Shown: positions 52,241 through 60,601, numbered from the stretch's first letter. The stretch: 64,000 nt of DNA from Clostridia bacterium (GCA_009929315.1 SAAS01000007.1:62001-126000), one strand, 5' to 3'. A program made the numbers and translations. The notes: generated by a model from the sequence alone, not told the origin.

Positions 52241-54229
52241 TCACGAGATGTCCGCAAGGTCAATGTATTTGTAACCGTTTTCGGCGATGTGGACCTTGCG
52301 CCCCGCCAGATTATCGCCGAGCAGAAGGTCGAACTGCTCCGAAGTGCGCTGCGCTTCCTCCGGCATTACTCTGATGAGGCGACGCGTTTCGGGATTCATG
52401 GTGGTAAGCCACATCATTTCGGGGTCGTTCTCGCCAAGTCCCTTGGAGCGGTTAATGGTGCACTTTTTCCCGTCGAGCTTTTCGAGTATCTCAGCCTTAT
52501 CGCGGTCGGAATACGCAAAATAGGTTTTTTCCTTGGTTTCGATTTCGTAAAGCGGAGTTTCCGCAATATAGACATAGCCGTCTTTTATGAGAGTCGGCAT
52601 GAGCCTGTAAATCATGGTCAGAATCAGCGTGCGAATCTGGAAGCCGTCAACGTCGGCGTCGGTGCAAATAATTATCTTATTCCAGCGCAGACTCTCCGAA
52701 TCGAAGGTGGATAGATCCTTGCCGCGGCCTTTTTCCACCTCAACGCCGCAGCCTAAAACCTTAATCAAATCCGTTATGATTTCGCTTTTAAAAATCTTCG
52801 CGTAATCCGCCTTGAGGCAGTTTAGTATCTTACCGCGCACGGGCATAATGCCCTGAAACTCCGCGTCACGCGAGAGTTTGCAGGCGCCGAGCGCCGAATC
52901 GCCCTCGACAATATAAATCTCACGCTTTTCAAGGTCCTTTGAGCGGCAGTCAACGAATTTTTGTACGCGGTTTGAGATGTCCACCGAGCCTGAAAGCTTC
53001 TTCTTTATGTTCAGTCTTGCCTTTTCAGCCTGCTCGCGGCTGCGCTTGTTTATAAGCACCTGCTCCGCGATTTTATCCGCCTCGGCTTTATGCTCGATGA
53101 AATAAACCTCGAGCTGTGTGCGGAAGAAGTCAGTCATCGCGTCTTGAATAAACTTGTTGTTGATAGCTTTTTTCGTTTGGTTTTCGTAAGAGGTTTGGGT
53201 CGAAAAGCAGTTTGTGACGAGTATCAGGCAGTCCGCGATGTCCTGAAAGCTGATTTTGCTCTCGCTCTTCTGGTATTTGCCGATTTTTTTGATGTAGGCG
53301 TCAAGCGCATAGACAAAGGCGCTTCTTGTCGCCTTGTCGGGTGCTCCGCCGTACTCAAGCCAGGACGAGTTATGGTAATACTCAATGCGGTTAACCGTGT
53401 TTGAAAAACAAAAGGCGGCGGTGAGCTTAACCTTGTATTCGGGCTTGTCCTCGCGGTCACGTCCCCTGCGCTCGGTTGAAATAAATTGGGGAGCCGAGAT
53501 GGTTTCCTCTCCTGCTATTTCGGCAATATAGTCCAGTATTCCGTTTTCGTACTTAAACTCGGTGGTTTCAAACTTTCCGTCCTCCCTCTGGTTGCGGAAG
53601 CGAAAAAGTATGCCCGCGTTAACTACCGCCTGGCGGCGAAGTGTTTCCGTGAAGTAATCCGCAGGCACCGAAATGTCCGTAAAAACCGCAAGGTCGGGGC
53701 GCCAGCGGAACAGCGAACCAGTTTTTTTGCGGTCGGCAGGCTCTTTTTGGAGACCGCCGACATTCTCGCCCTTTTCAAAGTGAAGAGTATATTTGAAACC
53801 GTCGCGGTAAATAACCGCGTCGAAGTATTCGCTGGCATACTGCGTGGCGCAGGAGCCGAGACCGTTAAGTCCGAGAGAGTACTCATAGCTCTCGCCCTCG
53901 TCGTTTGCGTATTTGCCTCCCGCGTAAAGCTCGCAGAAAACAAGCTCCCAGTTAAAGCGCTTTTCGTTCTCGTTAAAATCAACGGGGCAGCCGCGCCCGA
54001 AGTCCTCGACCTCGATGGACTTGTCAGAATAACGGGTAACTGTTATAATGTCACCGTGCCCCTCGCGAGCTTCGTCAATTGCGTTGGATAGTATTTCAAA
54101 AACGGCATGCTGACAGCCCTCAAGTCCGTCCGAGCCGAAAATAACGGCGGGACGTTTGCGAACTCTGTCCGCTCCCTTGAGCTGCGAAATGCTTAAATTG
54201 CCGTATTCCGCGCTTGTGCTTTTCTTCAT
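52241..54229 (-). CDS. parE: DNA topoisomerase IV / gyrase-like subunit B, divergent
   Basis: The 662-residue GHKL ATPase subunit has NAIDEA and EDFGRGCPVD in the ATP site, SLGLNGLGSCATQY, and the TOPRIM domain with EGDSALG and TDADVDGFQIRTL. These differ from the usual EGDSAGG and DADVDGxHIRT, marking a divergent clostridial branch. It supplies ATP for strand passage by the adjacent ParC-like subunit. The ATG at 54229 is preceded by AGGAGG. A 14-base palindrome lies upstream. Confidence 0.85.
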   Translation of the reverse strand: MKKSTSAEYGNLSISQLKGADRVRKRPAVIFGSDGLEGCQHAVFEILSNAIDEAREGHGDIITVTRYSDKSIEVEDFGRGCPVDFNENEKRFNWELVFCELYAGGKYANDEGESYEYSLGLNGLGSCATQYASEYFDAVIYRDGFKYTLHFEKGENVGGLQKEPADRKKTGSLFRWRPDLAVFTDISVPADYFTETLRRQAVVNAGILFRFRNQREDGKFETTEFKYENGILDYIAEIAGEETISAPQFISTERRGRDREDKPEYKVKLTAAFCFSNTVNRIEYYHNSSWLEYGGAPDKATRSAFVYALDAYIKKIGKYQKSESKISFQDIADCLILVTNCFSTQTSYENQTKKAINNKFIQDAMTDFFRTQLEVYFIEHKAEADKIAEQVLINKRSREQAEKARLNIKKKLSGSVDISNRVQKFVDCRSKDLEKREIYIVEGDSALGACKLSRDAEFQGIMPVRGKILNCLKADYAKIFKSEIITDLIKVLGCGVEVEKGRGKDLSTFDSESLRWNKIIICTDADVDGFQIRTLILTMIYRLMPTLIKDGYVYIAETPLYEIETKEKTYFAYSDRDKAEILEKLDGKKCTINRSKGLGENDPEMMWLTTMNPETRRLIRVMPEEAQRTSEQFDLLLGDNLAGRKVHIAENGYKYIDLADIS

Positions 54230-54561
54230 AGAGCCTCCTGTGTACCTGCTTGAAATTTCGCCTGAGCATATTTTGTTGCCTATATAATCACAACATGTTG
54301 TGCAAACGAAAAAGTGCCTTAACTCATATAGTATAGCCTATAATACCCAAAAAATCAAGCAATACAGAAAGTACTCAAAGCCGCAATTATCACGCTTAAA
54401 GTTTAATTCCCGACTGTTTCGGAGATAATATTTTTGAAGGCGCTTAAGCGCAAAGAAGATTTGTCATCCGTTCCGGTCACGGCGCATAGACTTACCTAAG
54501 GCAAACAAAGAACCTGTCCTCGGTAATGTGCCTGAACCGGAAAGCTATTCGGGAGGATACT
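54230..54561. other. Divergent intergenic region between parE and yaaL
   Basis: This 332-base region contains a perfect palindrome CACAACATGTTGTG at 54289-54302 close to the parE start, and otherwise AT-rich promoter-like sequence. No gene is seen. It must hold divergent promoters for the topoisomerase genes and the yaaL-bofA pair. Confidence 0.5.
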
Positions 54562-54777
54562 ATGCCAAAAAACAAGCGAAACGAAAAGGAAAGACGGGCG
54601 GAGCTTTCGCGTTATGCCGGAGAAATCGGCGAAATACGCGGCAGTCTCGACGAGGCCTACACCCATTTTAACAACACCACGGACCCCGACACTCTGGACG
54701 CCTGCATCTTTGAGATAAGCGCGCTTCGCTCTCGCTACAACACGGCGCTCAAACACTACCGCAACAGGTATTATTAA
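54562..54777 (+). CDS. YaaL-like DUF2508 protein
   Basis: The start is the ATG at 54562 with GGAGG at 54552-54556, giving a 71-residue charged, helical protein. It contains AYTHFNNTTDPDTLDACIFEIS and ends in a LKHYRNRYY motif, as in the YaaL (DUF2508) family. In Bacillus yaaL lies between recR and bofA. Here recR is absent but bofA follows directly, which supports the assignment. Its function is unknown. Confidence 0.8.
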   Translation: MPKNKRNEKERRAELSRYAGEIGEIRGSLDEAYTHFNNTTDPDTLDACIFEISALRSRYNTALKHYRNRYY

Positions 54778-54834
54778 GTGCTGAAACATTCCTTATTCAT
54801 CGGGAATGTTAATACATAATAAGGAGAAACTCCT

Positions 54835-55104
54835 ATGCCGTCTTTCAGCTTTCTCACCATCGGGGCAGTCATTATCTGCGTCCTGTTGGTCGTTTTGCTC
54901 TTTAAAATTCTGAAAACGCCGCTCAAATGGGCGCTGAAGCTCCTTCTCAACGCGGCGGGCGGTTTCATCGCCCTCGTAATACTAAACTTTTTCGGCGGTT
55001 TCGTCGGACTCAGCCTTACAATAAACCTACTCAATTGCCTTGTCGCGGGTATATTGGGGCTTCCGGGCGTTGTGCTGCTGCTTGTGCTCAAATATGTTTT
55101 CTAA
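54835..55104 (+). CDS. bofA: Pro-sigma-K processing inhibitor BofA family protein
   Basis: The 89-residue membrane protein has two hydrophobic spans and the diagnostic C-terminal GLPGVVLLLVLKYVF. The inner NFFGGFVGLSLTINLLNCLVAG segment also matches BofA. In Bacillus, BofA inhibits SpoIVFB in the forespore outer membrane until late sporulation. Its presence here supports an endospore-forming ancestry. AAGGAG at 54821-54826 precedes the start. Confidence 0.85.
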   Translation: MPSFSFLTIGAVIICVLLVVLLFKILKTPLKWALKLLLNAAGGFIALVILNFFGGFVGLSLTINLLNCLVAGILGLPGVVLLLVLKYVF

Positions 55105-55142
55105 GCAGAAAAAAGCGCCTTTAGAAGACCATTAGACGAGAA

Positions 55143-55205
55143 AGCGCCGCACGTTGCTGTATGAGATACAGCAGTGTGGCGCTGACGACGTATAATAGTC
55201 TTTTG
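55143..55205 (+). terminator. Long hairpin after bofA
   Basis: An approximately 18-bp stem (55143-55162 with 55166-55183, small bulge) with a 3-base loop is followed by GACGACGTATAATAGTCTTTT. The outer bases AGACCATTA and TAATAGTCT can extend the fold. Confidence 0.65.
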
Positions 55206-55214
55206 AATGCGCGC

Positions 55215-55532
55215 AAAGCACAACCCCCTGTTCATCCAGCGTGAACAGGGGGCTACGTTTGTTCAATTTTTTCAGTCATTCGGTTTGGTTTACCTCACTT
55301 TATTCGGGTATTGCTCAAGGTCGACTTTTACCCCTCCTTTACTCACCGTATGCCACATTTAACAAGCTCTTGGCAGCCATGAAGCGGTAGCTCGCTTATG
55401 CCGCCTGAACCTATTTATCTCTCACAGGAGTGAGAACTGCATGGGATATAAAGCTTTCGGATATTGCCGAACCCTCGCAAGAGAAGGAACCTAGTTTGAG
55501 ACAAAACTCCACATCGGAATCACCCTTTCTCT
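55215..55532 (-). ncRNA. Candidate free-standing structured RNA
   Basis: A promoter-like pair precedes a noncoding stretch of about 310 bases on the minus strand, rich in self-complementary segments. Visible hairpins include TTCGG/CCGAA, TCTCAC/GTGAGA, and a longer one joining GGCGGC with GCTGCC around AAGCG/CGCTT. A final hairpin (55224-55234 with 55242-55252) sits at the end. No gene follows in the same direction, since bofA converges, so it is not a leader. Class not identified; 6S RNA and raiA-type RNA were considered but neither could be confirmed by eye. The end points are approximate. Confidence 0.5.
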
Positions 55533-55538
55533 GGTTAT

Positions 55539-55567
55539 ATAGTATATCAATTCCGATATTATGTCAA
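55539..55567 (-). promoter_or_regulatory. Promoter of the candidate structured RNA
   Basis: On the minus strand TTGACA (55567-55562) is followed after 17 bases by TACTAT (55544-55539). The -35 element is a perfect consensus. Confidence 0.6.
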
Positions 55568-55761
55568 TCTATTTTATGAATTGTTCACAATTATCGTCGT
55601 TTTGCACATATCAAGCAGCTGGTATTTATTCTTGCCGTTAAACTGCGATACAGGTGGTGGAAAACTTGGTTTTTAATGTCAGCAACGCTGAGGACAGCCG
55701 CTGAAAACAGGCGGCTGTCCTCGAAATAAGCTCTATGCTTCACAAAAGCTATATGCGCACG

Positions 55762-56109
55762 CTATTCCTCGTATAAAGCTCCGCTATTTTCCTTGTTCAG
55801 CGTTCCCTCAAGCTCAATCATCATGAACTTGGAAAGTTTTGTGACCACGGGTCTGTGTCTTGTCCCCTTCGGAACAATCACAAATTCGCCCTCATCCACT
55901 TGAAGGAGCCCCTCCTCGGTTTCGAGCTGAAAGCCTCCTTCGATAACGAAGAAAAGCTCGTCGGATTTTTCGTGCACATGAAAGTCCAGCGTACGGTTTT
56001 CCACCTGCACCGCGCTCAGTACATGGCCGTTGAGAACTCCGATTTTTTTATAAATGTATAGACCCTCAACCGAGTTTACCTCGTCCTTTAAATTTACCTT
56101 TTTAAGCAT
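55762..56109 (-). CDS. Cupin domain protein
   Basis: The 115-residue single-domain cupin has motif 1 with HVHEKSDELFFVIEGGF, giving His, His and Glu ligands, and motif 2 VDEGEFVIVPKGTRHRP with a final His. It likely binds a metal and a small ligand. It is first in distance from the structured RNA and last in a run of small minus-strand genes (cupin, DUF4180, cupin, racemase). GGAGGATAC precedes its ATG. Confidence 0.88.
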   Translation of the reverse strand: MLKKVNLKDEVNSVEGLYIYKKIGVLNGHVLSAVQVENRTLDFHVHEKSDELFFVIEGGFQLETEEGLLQVDEGEFVIVPKGTRHRPVVTKLSKFMMIELEGTLNKENSGALYEE

Positions 56110-56140
56110 TTATGTGTATCCTCCAATTAAATCTGTCGTT

Positions 56141-56491
56141 TCAGATGAGCCTCGAAAGCGCTTCGTCCCTTGTTCCCACGAAGAAGAAATCTCTGCCCTT
56201 GTTGCTCTCGAAGATAAAATCCTTGAGCGGCTTGCTCGTATACTTTGAAAAATCGCCGACAACCGCGAGCCTCATTCTGTAATTTACGAATTTTTGCAAG
56301 ATTTCTCCCGCAAGCCCCGTTCCGAGCCTGAAAAAGCCCTCGGCAAGCCCTGATTTATCTGCGATTATCCGCTCACACTTCGTTTCATATCTCACGGTGG
56401 CGATAAAATCCAGCGCTGACTGCGCGTCCGTTATAAAAGGCTCCCCGCCGCTGACATAGACAATGCCGTTTTCGATTATTTCAAATTCCAT
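56141..56491 (-). CDS. DUF4180 family protein
   Basis: The 116-residue protein shows the DUF4180 pattern, with ALDFIATVRYETKCERIIADK, then LGTGLAGEILQKFVNYRMRLAVVGDFSKYTSKPLKDFI, and SNKGRDFFFV. It resembles STAS-type alpha/beta folds in length and layout. The family has no known role. It lies between two cupin genes on the same strand. Confidence 0.88.
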   Translation of the reverse strand: MEFEIIENGIVYVSGGEPFITDAQSALDFIATVRYETKCERIIADKSGLAEGFFRLGTGLAGEILQKFVNYRMRLAVVGDFSKYTSKPLKDFIFESNKGRDFFFVGTRDEALSRLI

Positions 56492-56513
56492 TCTGTTCCC
56501 GCCTTAAGCTGAC

Positions 56514-56987
56514 TTACTTTTTCGGATTCGGGTCGGAGCTCCATTCGCGGTCAATATCACCGCCGTGATACACCCTATTTTTCCCGTTCGACTTATGCAG
56601 GTAGACGTCCTCGTCGGGGTAGTAGCAGGTATCCTCTTTTTCGGAGCTGCCGACATCCAGAAGCACCAAGGCCTCGCTGCCGCTGTTATAGAAGGTGTGG
56701 GCGATGTTTTTTCCCGCCGGCTTTGCTATAAAATCGCCCTTGGAAACAGGAATTTCCTCGCCGTTCAGCCTCAGCATACCCTCGCCCTCCAGCACAAGAA
56801 AAAACTCCTCCTGCTGAGAATGGCTGTGATATTTCGTGCTCAAGGCCCCGGGCGGTACGCTGTCGATATTGACATTGAGCCTTTCGCTGCCGGCTGCCGC
56901 GCCGAGCGATTTTGTGACAAGTCCGATTTCGTCCCGCCAGATGAACTGCGGCGGCAGATTGTTAAGGTTTATAATTTTCATTTTCAA
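56514..56987 (-). CDS. Cupin domain protein
   Basis: The 157-residue cupin has motif 1 YHSHSQQEEFFLVLEGEG with two histidines and glutamate, and motif 2 VSKGDFIAKPAGKNIAHTF. The extended C-terminal region CYYPDEDVYLHKSNGKNRVYHGGD is typical of larger single-domain cupins in the phosphomannose-isomerase-like group. The ligand is unknown. It shares strand and spacing with the neighbouring DUF4180 gene (22 bases apart). Confidence 0.88.
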   Translation of the reverse strand: MKMKIINLNNLPPQFIWRDEIGLVTKSLGAAAGSERLNVNIDSVPPGALSTKYHSHSQQEEFFLVLEGEGMLRLNGEEIPVSKGDFIAKPAGKNIAHTFYNSGSEALVLLDVGSSEKEDTCYYPDEDVYLHKSNGKNRVYHGGDIDREWSSDPNPKK

Positions 56988-57025
56988 TCCCCTTTATAAA
57001 TATTCTGATGGACGAAAGAGCTGAT

Positions 57026-57718
57026 TTAGTCACGGGCGGCGAGCAGCGCCGCCGCCTCCGCGTGTATCAGCGCCGTATCAAAAAGCGGCACGCTTGTATT
57101 CTGCTGTGAGATTAAAAGACCTATTTCCGTACAGCCAAGTATAACCCCTTCGGCTCCGCTGTCGCCCATCTTGTTCACAAGCTCCAATAGCATAGCCCTT
57201 GAGCCTTCGGATATCACTCCAAGACAGAGTTCCTTGTAAATAATACGGTTAATCTCGTTTCTTTCGGGCTCCTCCGGAATCACAACTTCAATTCCGCTTT
57301 CGATGAGCTTGTTTTTGTAGAAATCCTGCTCCATGGTATATTTCGTTCCAAGCAGTGCGACCCTGCGGATTTTCGCCTCGCGAAGCCTCATCGCAGTTGC
57401 CTCGGCAATATGCAGTATCGGTATGCTTATTTGACTTTGAATCTGCGGAACAGCCTTATGCATTGTATTTGTGCAAATTACTATGAAATCCGCGCCCGCA
57501 TTTTCCAGAAGCTTTGCGGCATCGGCTAGGATTTGACCGCCCTTTTCCCAGTCGCCGCCAGACTGGCACTCTTCGATTTCCTGAAAGTCAACGCTGTACA
57601 AAAGACATTTTGCCGAATGGAAGCCGCCCAGTTCGCGCTTAATAATTCTGTTGATAATCGTATAATAGGTGACTGTGCTCTCCCAACTCATGCCGCCGAT
57701 AAGCCCGATTGTTTTCAT
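57026..57718 (-). CDS. Aspartate/glutamate racemase family protein
   Basis: The 230-residue protein has the two catalytic cysteine motifs ICTNTMHK (about residue 82) and LGCTEIGLL (about residue 193), and an N-terminal IGLIGGMSWESTVTYY start. This fits the aspartate racemase branch, which converts L-aspartate to D-aspartate or works on related substrates. D-aspartate could be used in the cell wall. AAGGAGAATG is immediately upstream of the ATG at 57718. Confidence 0.92.
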   Translation of the reverse strand: MKTIGLIGGMSWESTVTYYTIINRIIKRELGGFHSAKCLLYSVDFQEIEECQSGGDWEKGGQILADAAKLLENAGADFIVICTNTMHKAVPQIQSQISIPILHIAEATAMRLREAKIRRVALLGTKYTMEQDFYKNKLIESGIEVVIPEEPERNEINRIIYKELCLGVISEGSRAMLLELVNKMGDSGAEGVILGCTEIGLLISQQNTSVPLFDTALIHAEAAALLAARD

Positions 57719-57764
57719 TTACATTCTCCTTATGAGATTAATTAATGATGATAAATGCTTGCCT

Positions 57765-58226
57765 TCAGTACTTAAGAAAATAATATAGCTTGAGGATTGC
57801 TCCCGTCAGAACATGAACGGTCAGCACCGCCGCTAATGTCAGCGTAATCGTGTTGTCAAAAAAGCTTGCCACCGTGATTCCCACAACCAGAGACCCTGCC
57901 GTGAAGAAAAAGCTTTTCCCCATCGCACTCTGTCGAATCATTGTTTTGCGCTCGTCATTTTCCGTGATGTAAAGCTTCTTAAGGTATTCGTCGCTCCCGA
58001 GCGCCCTAATGCAGCGCACGATGAGGAATACCATAACGGCGACAAAGCCGCTGAAAAGGCCGAGAGGGAAGCCCTTGACAAAGCCGTCGGCGAAGGTGCT
58101 GCTTGCCGTTTCCGCCTGCTGCGTTAATAGCGCGCCGATATAAACGAGCGCAACCGAAAGCACGGTGCAAATTGTTAAAAGAATCAGTCTGTTTTTAATA
58201 GTGCTTCTGAACTCAATCATTTTCAT
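57765..58226 (-). CDS. Hypothetical membrane protein paired with an HTH regulator
   Basis: The 153-residue protein has four spans in two pairs (about residues 12-35 and 50-70; 105-128 and 130-150) with a soluble charged loop containing SDEYLKKLYITENDERKTMIRQ. This layout is that of the small membrane proteins usually encoded next to a short XRE regulator in Clostridia. The gene overlaps the end of the upstream regulator gene by 14 bases. Function unknown. Confidence 0.78.
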   Translation of the reverse strand: MKMIEFRSTIKNRLILLTICTVLSVALVYIGALLTQQAETASSTFADGFVKGFPLGLFSGFVAVMVFLIVRCIRALGSDEYLKKLYITENDERKTMIRQSAMGKSFFFTAGSLVVGITVASFFDNTITLTLAAVLTVHVLTGAILKLYYFLKY

Positions 58227-58428
58227 ATACCTCTATATCACTAAAATCAAATACTTCCTCGATTGTAAGATCGAAATACTTTGCTATCCTGTATGCCAAT
58301 TGCAGCGAGGCAACATATTTTCCGACTTCAATCGAAGTTATGGTCTGCCTTGTAGTGCCAACCGCATAGGCCAGCTCTTCCTGCGAGAGCTTTCGCGCTT
58401 TTCTTAACTCCCTTATTCTTGTCTTCAA
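58213..58428 (-). CDS. Short XRE-family HTH transcriptional regulator
   Basis: The 71-residue protein is essentially one helix-turn-helix: KARKLSQEELAYAVGTTRQT and SIEVGKYVASLQLAYRIAKYFDL, followed by IEEVFDF. Such short Xre proteins bind as dimers and usually regulate the adjoining membrane protein gene. The overlap with that gene shows co-translation. The ATG at 58428 has no strong ribosome binding site. Confidence 0.88.
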   Translation of the reverse strand: MKTRIRELRKARKLSQEELAYAVGTTRQTITSIEVGKYVASLQLAYRIAKYFDLTIEEVFDFSDIEVYEND

Positions 58429-58535
58429 TCAACCGCCCCCCAATGATTAGAAATTGTGCCAAGCCGACTTTGCATTATTAGCATAGTATACTTTGCAGCT
58501 TTTGTCAAGTATGCTTTGCAACATTTTTTCTGCGC

Positions 58536-58568
58536 AAGAAGCTCGGCGCATTTCGCGCCGAGCTTCTT
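58536..58568. terminator. Palindromic hairpin, copy 1
   Basis: A perfect 14-bp stem (58536-58549 with 58555-58568) with loop ATTTC sits just after the stop of the flavodoxin-like gene. No T-run follows on the minus strand. Its core is repeated at 60935-60967. Confidence 0.6.
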
Positions 58569-58585
58569 AGCCGATTATTATTACG

Positions 58586-59203
58586 TTATCTTATGAAATT
58601 GGTAACCGCCTGCGGCTCCCTTTCGGGCAGAGGAACGCCGCTTTTTCTTCCGGCCTCAATGCACTTCAGGAGCCAGCCCATATTCCTGCCGAGGGTGCGC
58701 ATAATCTGCATACCCTCAAGATCCTGTGCAACTTCCTCGGGAGTATTGCCGTGAACCATGTTCCAATATTGAGAGGATACAACAGGCATATTTCTGATTG
58801 TAAAATACTTATTAAGCTGGTCAAAGGCCGCGGTTGCGCCGCCTCTTCGGCAGGAAACAATCGCCGCACCCGGTTTATACGCATGGTTTGCGCCCGCGTA
58901 GAAAAACCTGTCCAGCACGCAGGTCAGGCTTCCCGAAGCCCCCGCATAGTGCACGGGAGATCCGAAAATATAGGCGTCGGCGGTCTCTGCCTTCTCGAGC
59001 AGTTCGTTAACAATATCGTCGTTAAAAACACACCTTCCGCCGCTGCATTTATTGCAGCCGATGCAGCCTCTGACGGGCTTAGTTCCGATATGCGCGATTT
59101 CCGTGTCAATGCCGAGCCCATTAAGCTCTTTCTCGATTTCTTTTAGCGCGGTGTAGGTGCAGCCGTCTTTATGCGGACTGCCGTTAATCATGAGTACTTT
59201 CAA
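58586..59203 (-). CDS. Flavodoxin-fold NAD(P)H-dependent FMN reductase family protein
   Basis: The 205-residue protein has an N-terminal GSPHKDGCTY phosphate loop for FMN, a Cys group GCIGCNKCSGGRC at residues 47-59 typical of iron-sulfur flavoprotein-like members, and the FGSPVHYAGASG flavin contact. It may be an iron-sulfur flavoprotein or a quinone/azo reductase. Two to four of the cysteines could hold a cluster. It precedes the HTH-cupin gene on the same strand. Confidence 0.88.
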   Translation of the reverse strand: MKVLMINGSPHKDGCTYTALKEIEKELNGLGIDTEIAHIGTKPVRGCIGCNKCSGGRCVFNDDIVNELLEKAETADAYIFGSPVHYAGASGSLTCVLDRFFYAGANHAYKPGAAIVSCRRGGATAAFDQLNKYFTIRNMPVVSSQYWNMVHGNTPEEVAQDLEGMQIMRTLGRNMGWLLKCIEAGRKSGVPLPEREPQAVTNFIR

Positions 59204-59230
59204 TTATTTCACCTCAAAATATAGTATTTA

Positions 59231-59779
59231 TCAGGGATAATAGTTTATGTTGACTGCTTTAAGCGTTTTTCTTCCGCTCGAAAAATATAAATGCTGTGCT
59301 GACGCGACAAAGCTCATCGTGTCGTCGGGGTGAAGAACATAGCTCTGATTGTTTACTGTAAGCGTAAGCTCGCCCTCCAGAACCATAACGTACTCCTCCG
59401 ACTTTTCGGAGTGACCGATGGAGGTATAGCTGTATCCCGAATCCAGTTCTAACTGAAAAAGTTCAAAGTTGCGGGCGGGGGTATTGGGGTAATAGCAAAA
59501 TATCCTATAATGTCCGTCGTCGCTTGCAAAACTGTCCGTTTCCGCTTTTGTAACAAGAGAGGCTTCATGCTCCTGCTGCTCCAAAATCTTTGTATAGGGC
59601 ACCTTGAGCCCGTTTGCAATTTTCCAGAGCGTATTGATGGTTGGATTTGTTTCGCCCTTTTCAATTTGAGCCAACATTACCTTGCTCACGGCACACAGCT
59701 CTGACAGCTGCCCAAGACTGAGATTGCGCTCCGTGCGCAGTCTTTTTAAGTTTTCGGCGATAATACGGTTAATATCCAT
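59231..59779 (-). CDS. HTH-XRE/cupin transcriptional regulator
   Basis: The 182-residue protein has an N-terminal XRE helix-turn-helix (residues 5-60, with NLSLGQLSELCAVSKVMLAQ and IEKGETNPTINTLWKIA) and a C-terminal cupin with HSEKSEEYVMVLEGELTL. This two-domain layout is common next to azlCD genes. It is divergent from azlC across a region with two direct repeats of TTTACGATTGTWAT, one over the azlC promoter, so it is very likely the local repressor. Confidence 0.92.
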   Translation of the reverse strand: MDINRIIAENLKRLRTERNLSLGQLSELCAVSKVMLAQIEKGETNPTINTLWKIANGLKVPYTKILEQQEHEASLVTKAETDSFASDDGHYRIFCYYPNTPARNFELFQLELDSGYSYTSIGHSEKSEEYVMVLEGELTLTVNNQSYVLHPDDTMSFVASAQHLYFSSGRKTLKAVNINYYP

Positions 59780-59797
59780 AAATCACTCCCAAAGGTA

Positions 59798-59857
59798 TTG
59801 ACAAATATAATTTACGATTGTAATATATATCAAACTATTATATTTTACGATTGTTAT
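59798..59857 (+). promoter_or_regulatory. azlC promoter with two operator-like direct repeats
   Basis: TTGACA (59798-59803) and TAATAT (59821-59826) are spaced by 17 bases and form a good promoter. TTTACGATTGTAAT (59811-59824) covers the spacer and -10 element, and TTTACGATTGTTAT (59844-59857) lies 33 bases further, about three helical turns. A regulator bound to both would block transcription of azlC. Confidence 0.65.
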
Positions 59858-59896
59858 GTATATTATACGACACTTCTTCGGGGAGCACAAGAAAAA

Positions 59897-60601
59897 ATGA
59901 CCGAAACAAATCGAAAGCAAAAGTTGAAAAGCGCCTTACTCGCCGCCTTTCCAAATACGCTTCCCGTTCTGGCCGGTTTTCTGTTTTTGGGAATGGCCTA
60001 CGGCGTTCTGATGCAGACAAAGGGTTACGGCCCTCTCTGGTCTGTTCTCATGAGCATGGTGGCGTTTTGCGGCAGTATGCAGTATGTCGCAATCACTTTA
60101 TTAACCGTGGCTTTTAACCCGATTCAGGCCTTTCTGCTGAGTATAATGGTCAATGCAAGGCACTTGTTTTACGGGCTTTCCATGCTCGAAAAATACAAGG
60201 GGCTCGGAAAGGTCCGCTTTTTTCTCATATACACGCTGTGTGACGAAACCTTCTCGATTTCTTCAAGTGTCGAACCGCCCGAAAATATTGACAGAAAATA
60301 TTTTTATCTCGCAATTTCGTTCCTTGATTATTTCTATTGGGTGTTTGGAACCTTGATGGGCGGCTTGCTGGGCGGACTTATCAGCTTCAGCACAAAGGGT
60401 TTGGATTTCGTTTTGACAGCGCTCTTTATTGTATTATTCCTTGAACAGATGAAAAAGAAGGAAAACAGGATGTCCGGTCTTATCGGAATCGTTGCCACAG
60501 CAGCCGCTTTATTTCTATTCGGTGCCGAAAATCTGGTAATACCCGCAATGCTTATCATTCTGCTCATACTTCTGGCAGGGAGGAAAAAGCTATGCACTTA
60601 A
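59897..60601 (+). CDS. azlC: AzlC-type branched-chain amino acid exporter subunit
   Basis: The start is set at the ATG at 59897 with GGGGAG upstream; the frame is open from 59798, but those codons cover the promoter. The 234-residue membrane protein has the family motif GFLFLGMAYGVLM, the FCGSMQYVA segment, and NARHLFYGLSM. AzlC and AzlD together export branched-chain amino acids and analogues. AzlD follows with a 10-base overlap. Regulation by the divergent HTH-cupin gene is inferred. Confidence 0.92.
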   Translation: MTETNRKQKLKSALLAAFPNTLPVLAGFLFLGMAYGVLMQTKGYGPLWSVLMSMVAFCGSMQYVAITLLTVAFNPIQAFLLSIMVNARHLFYGLSMLEKYKGLGKVRFFLIYTLCDETFSISSSVEPPENIDRKYFYLAISFLDYFYWVFGTLMGGLLGGLISFSTKGLDFVLTALFIVLFLEQMKKKENRMSGLIGIVATAAALFLFGAENLVIPAMLIILLILLAGRKKLCT

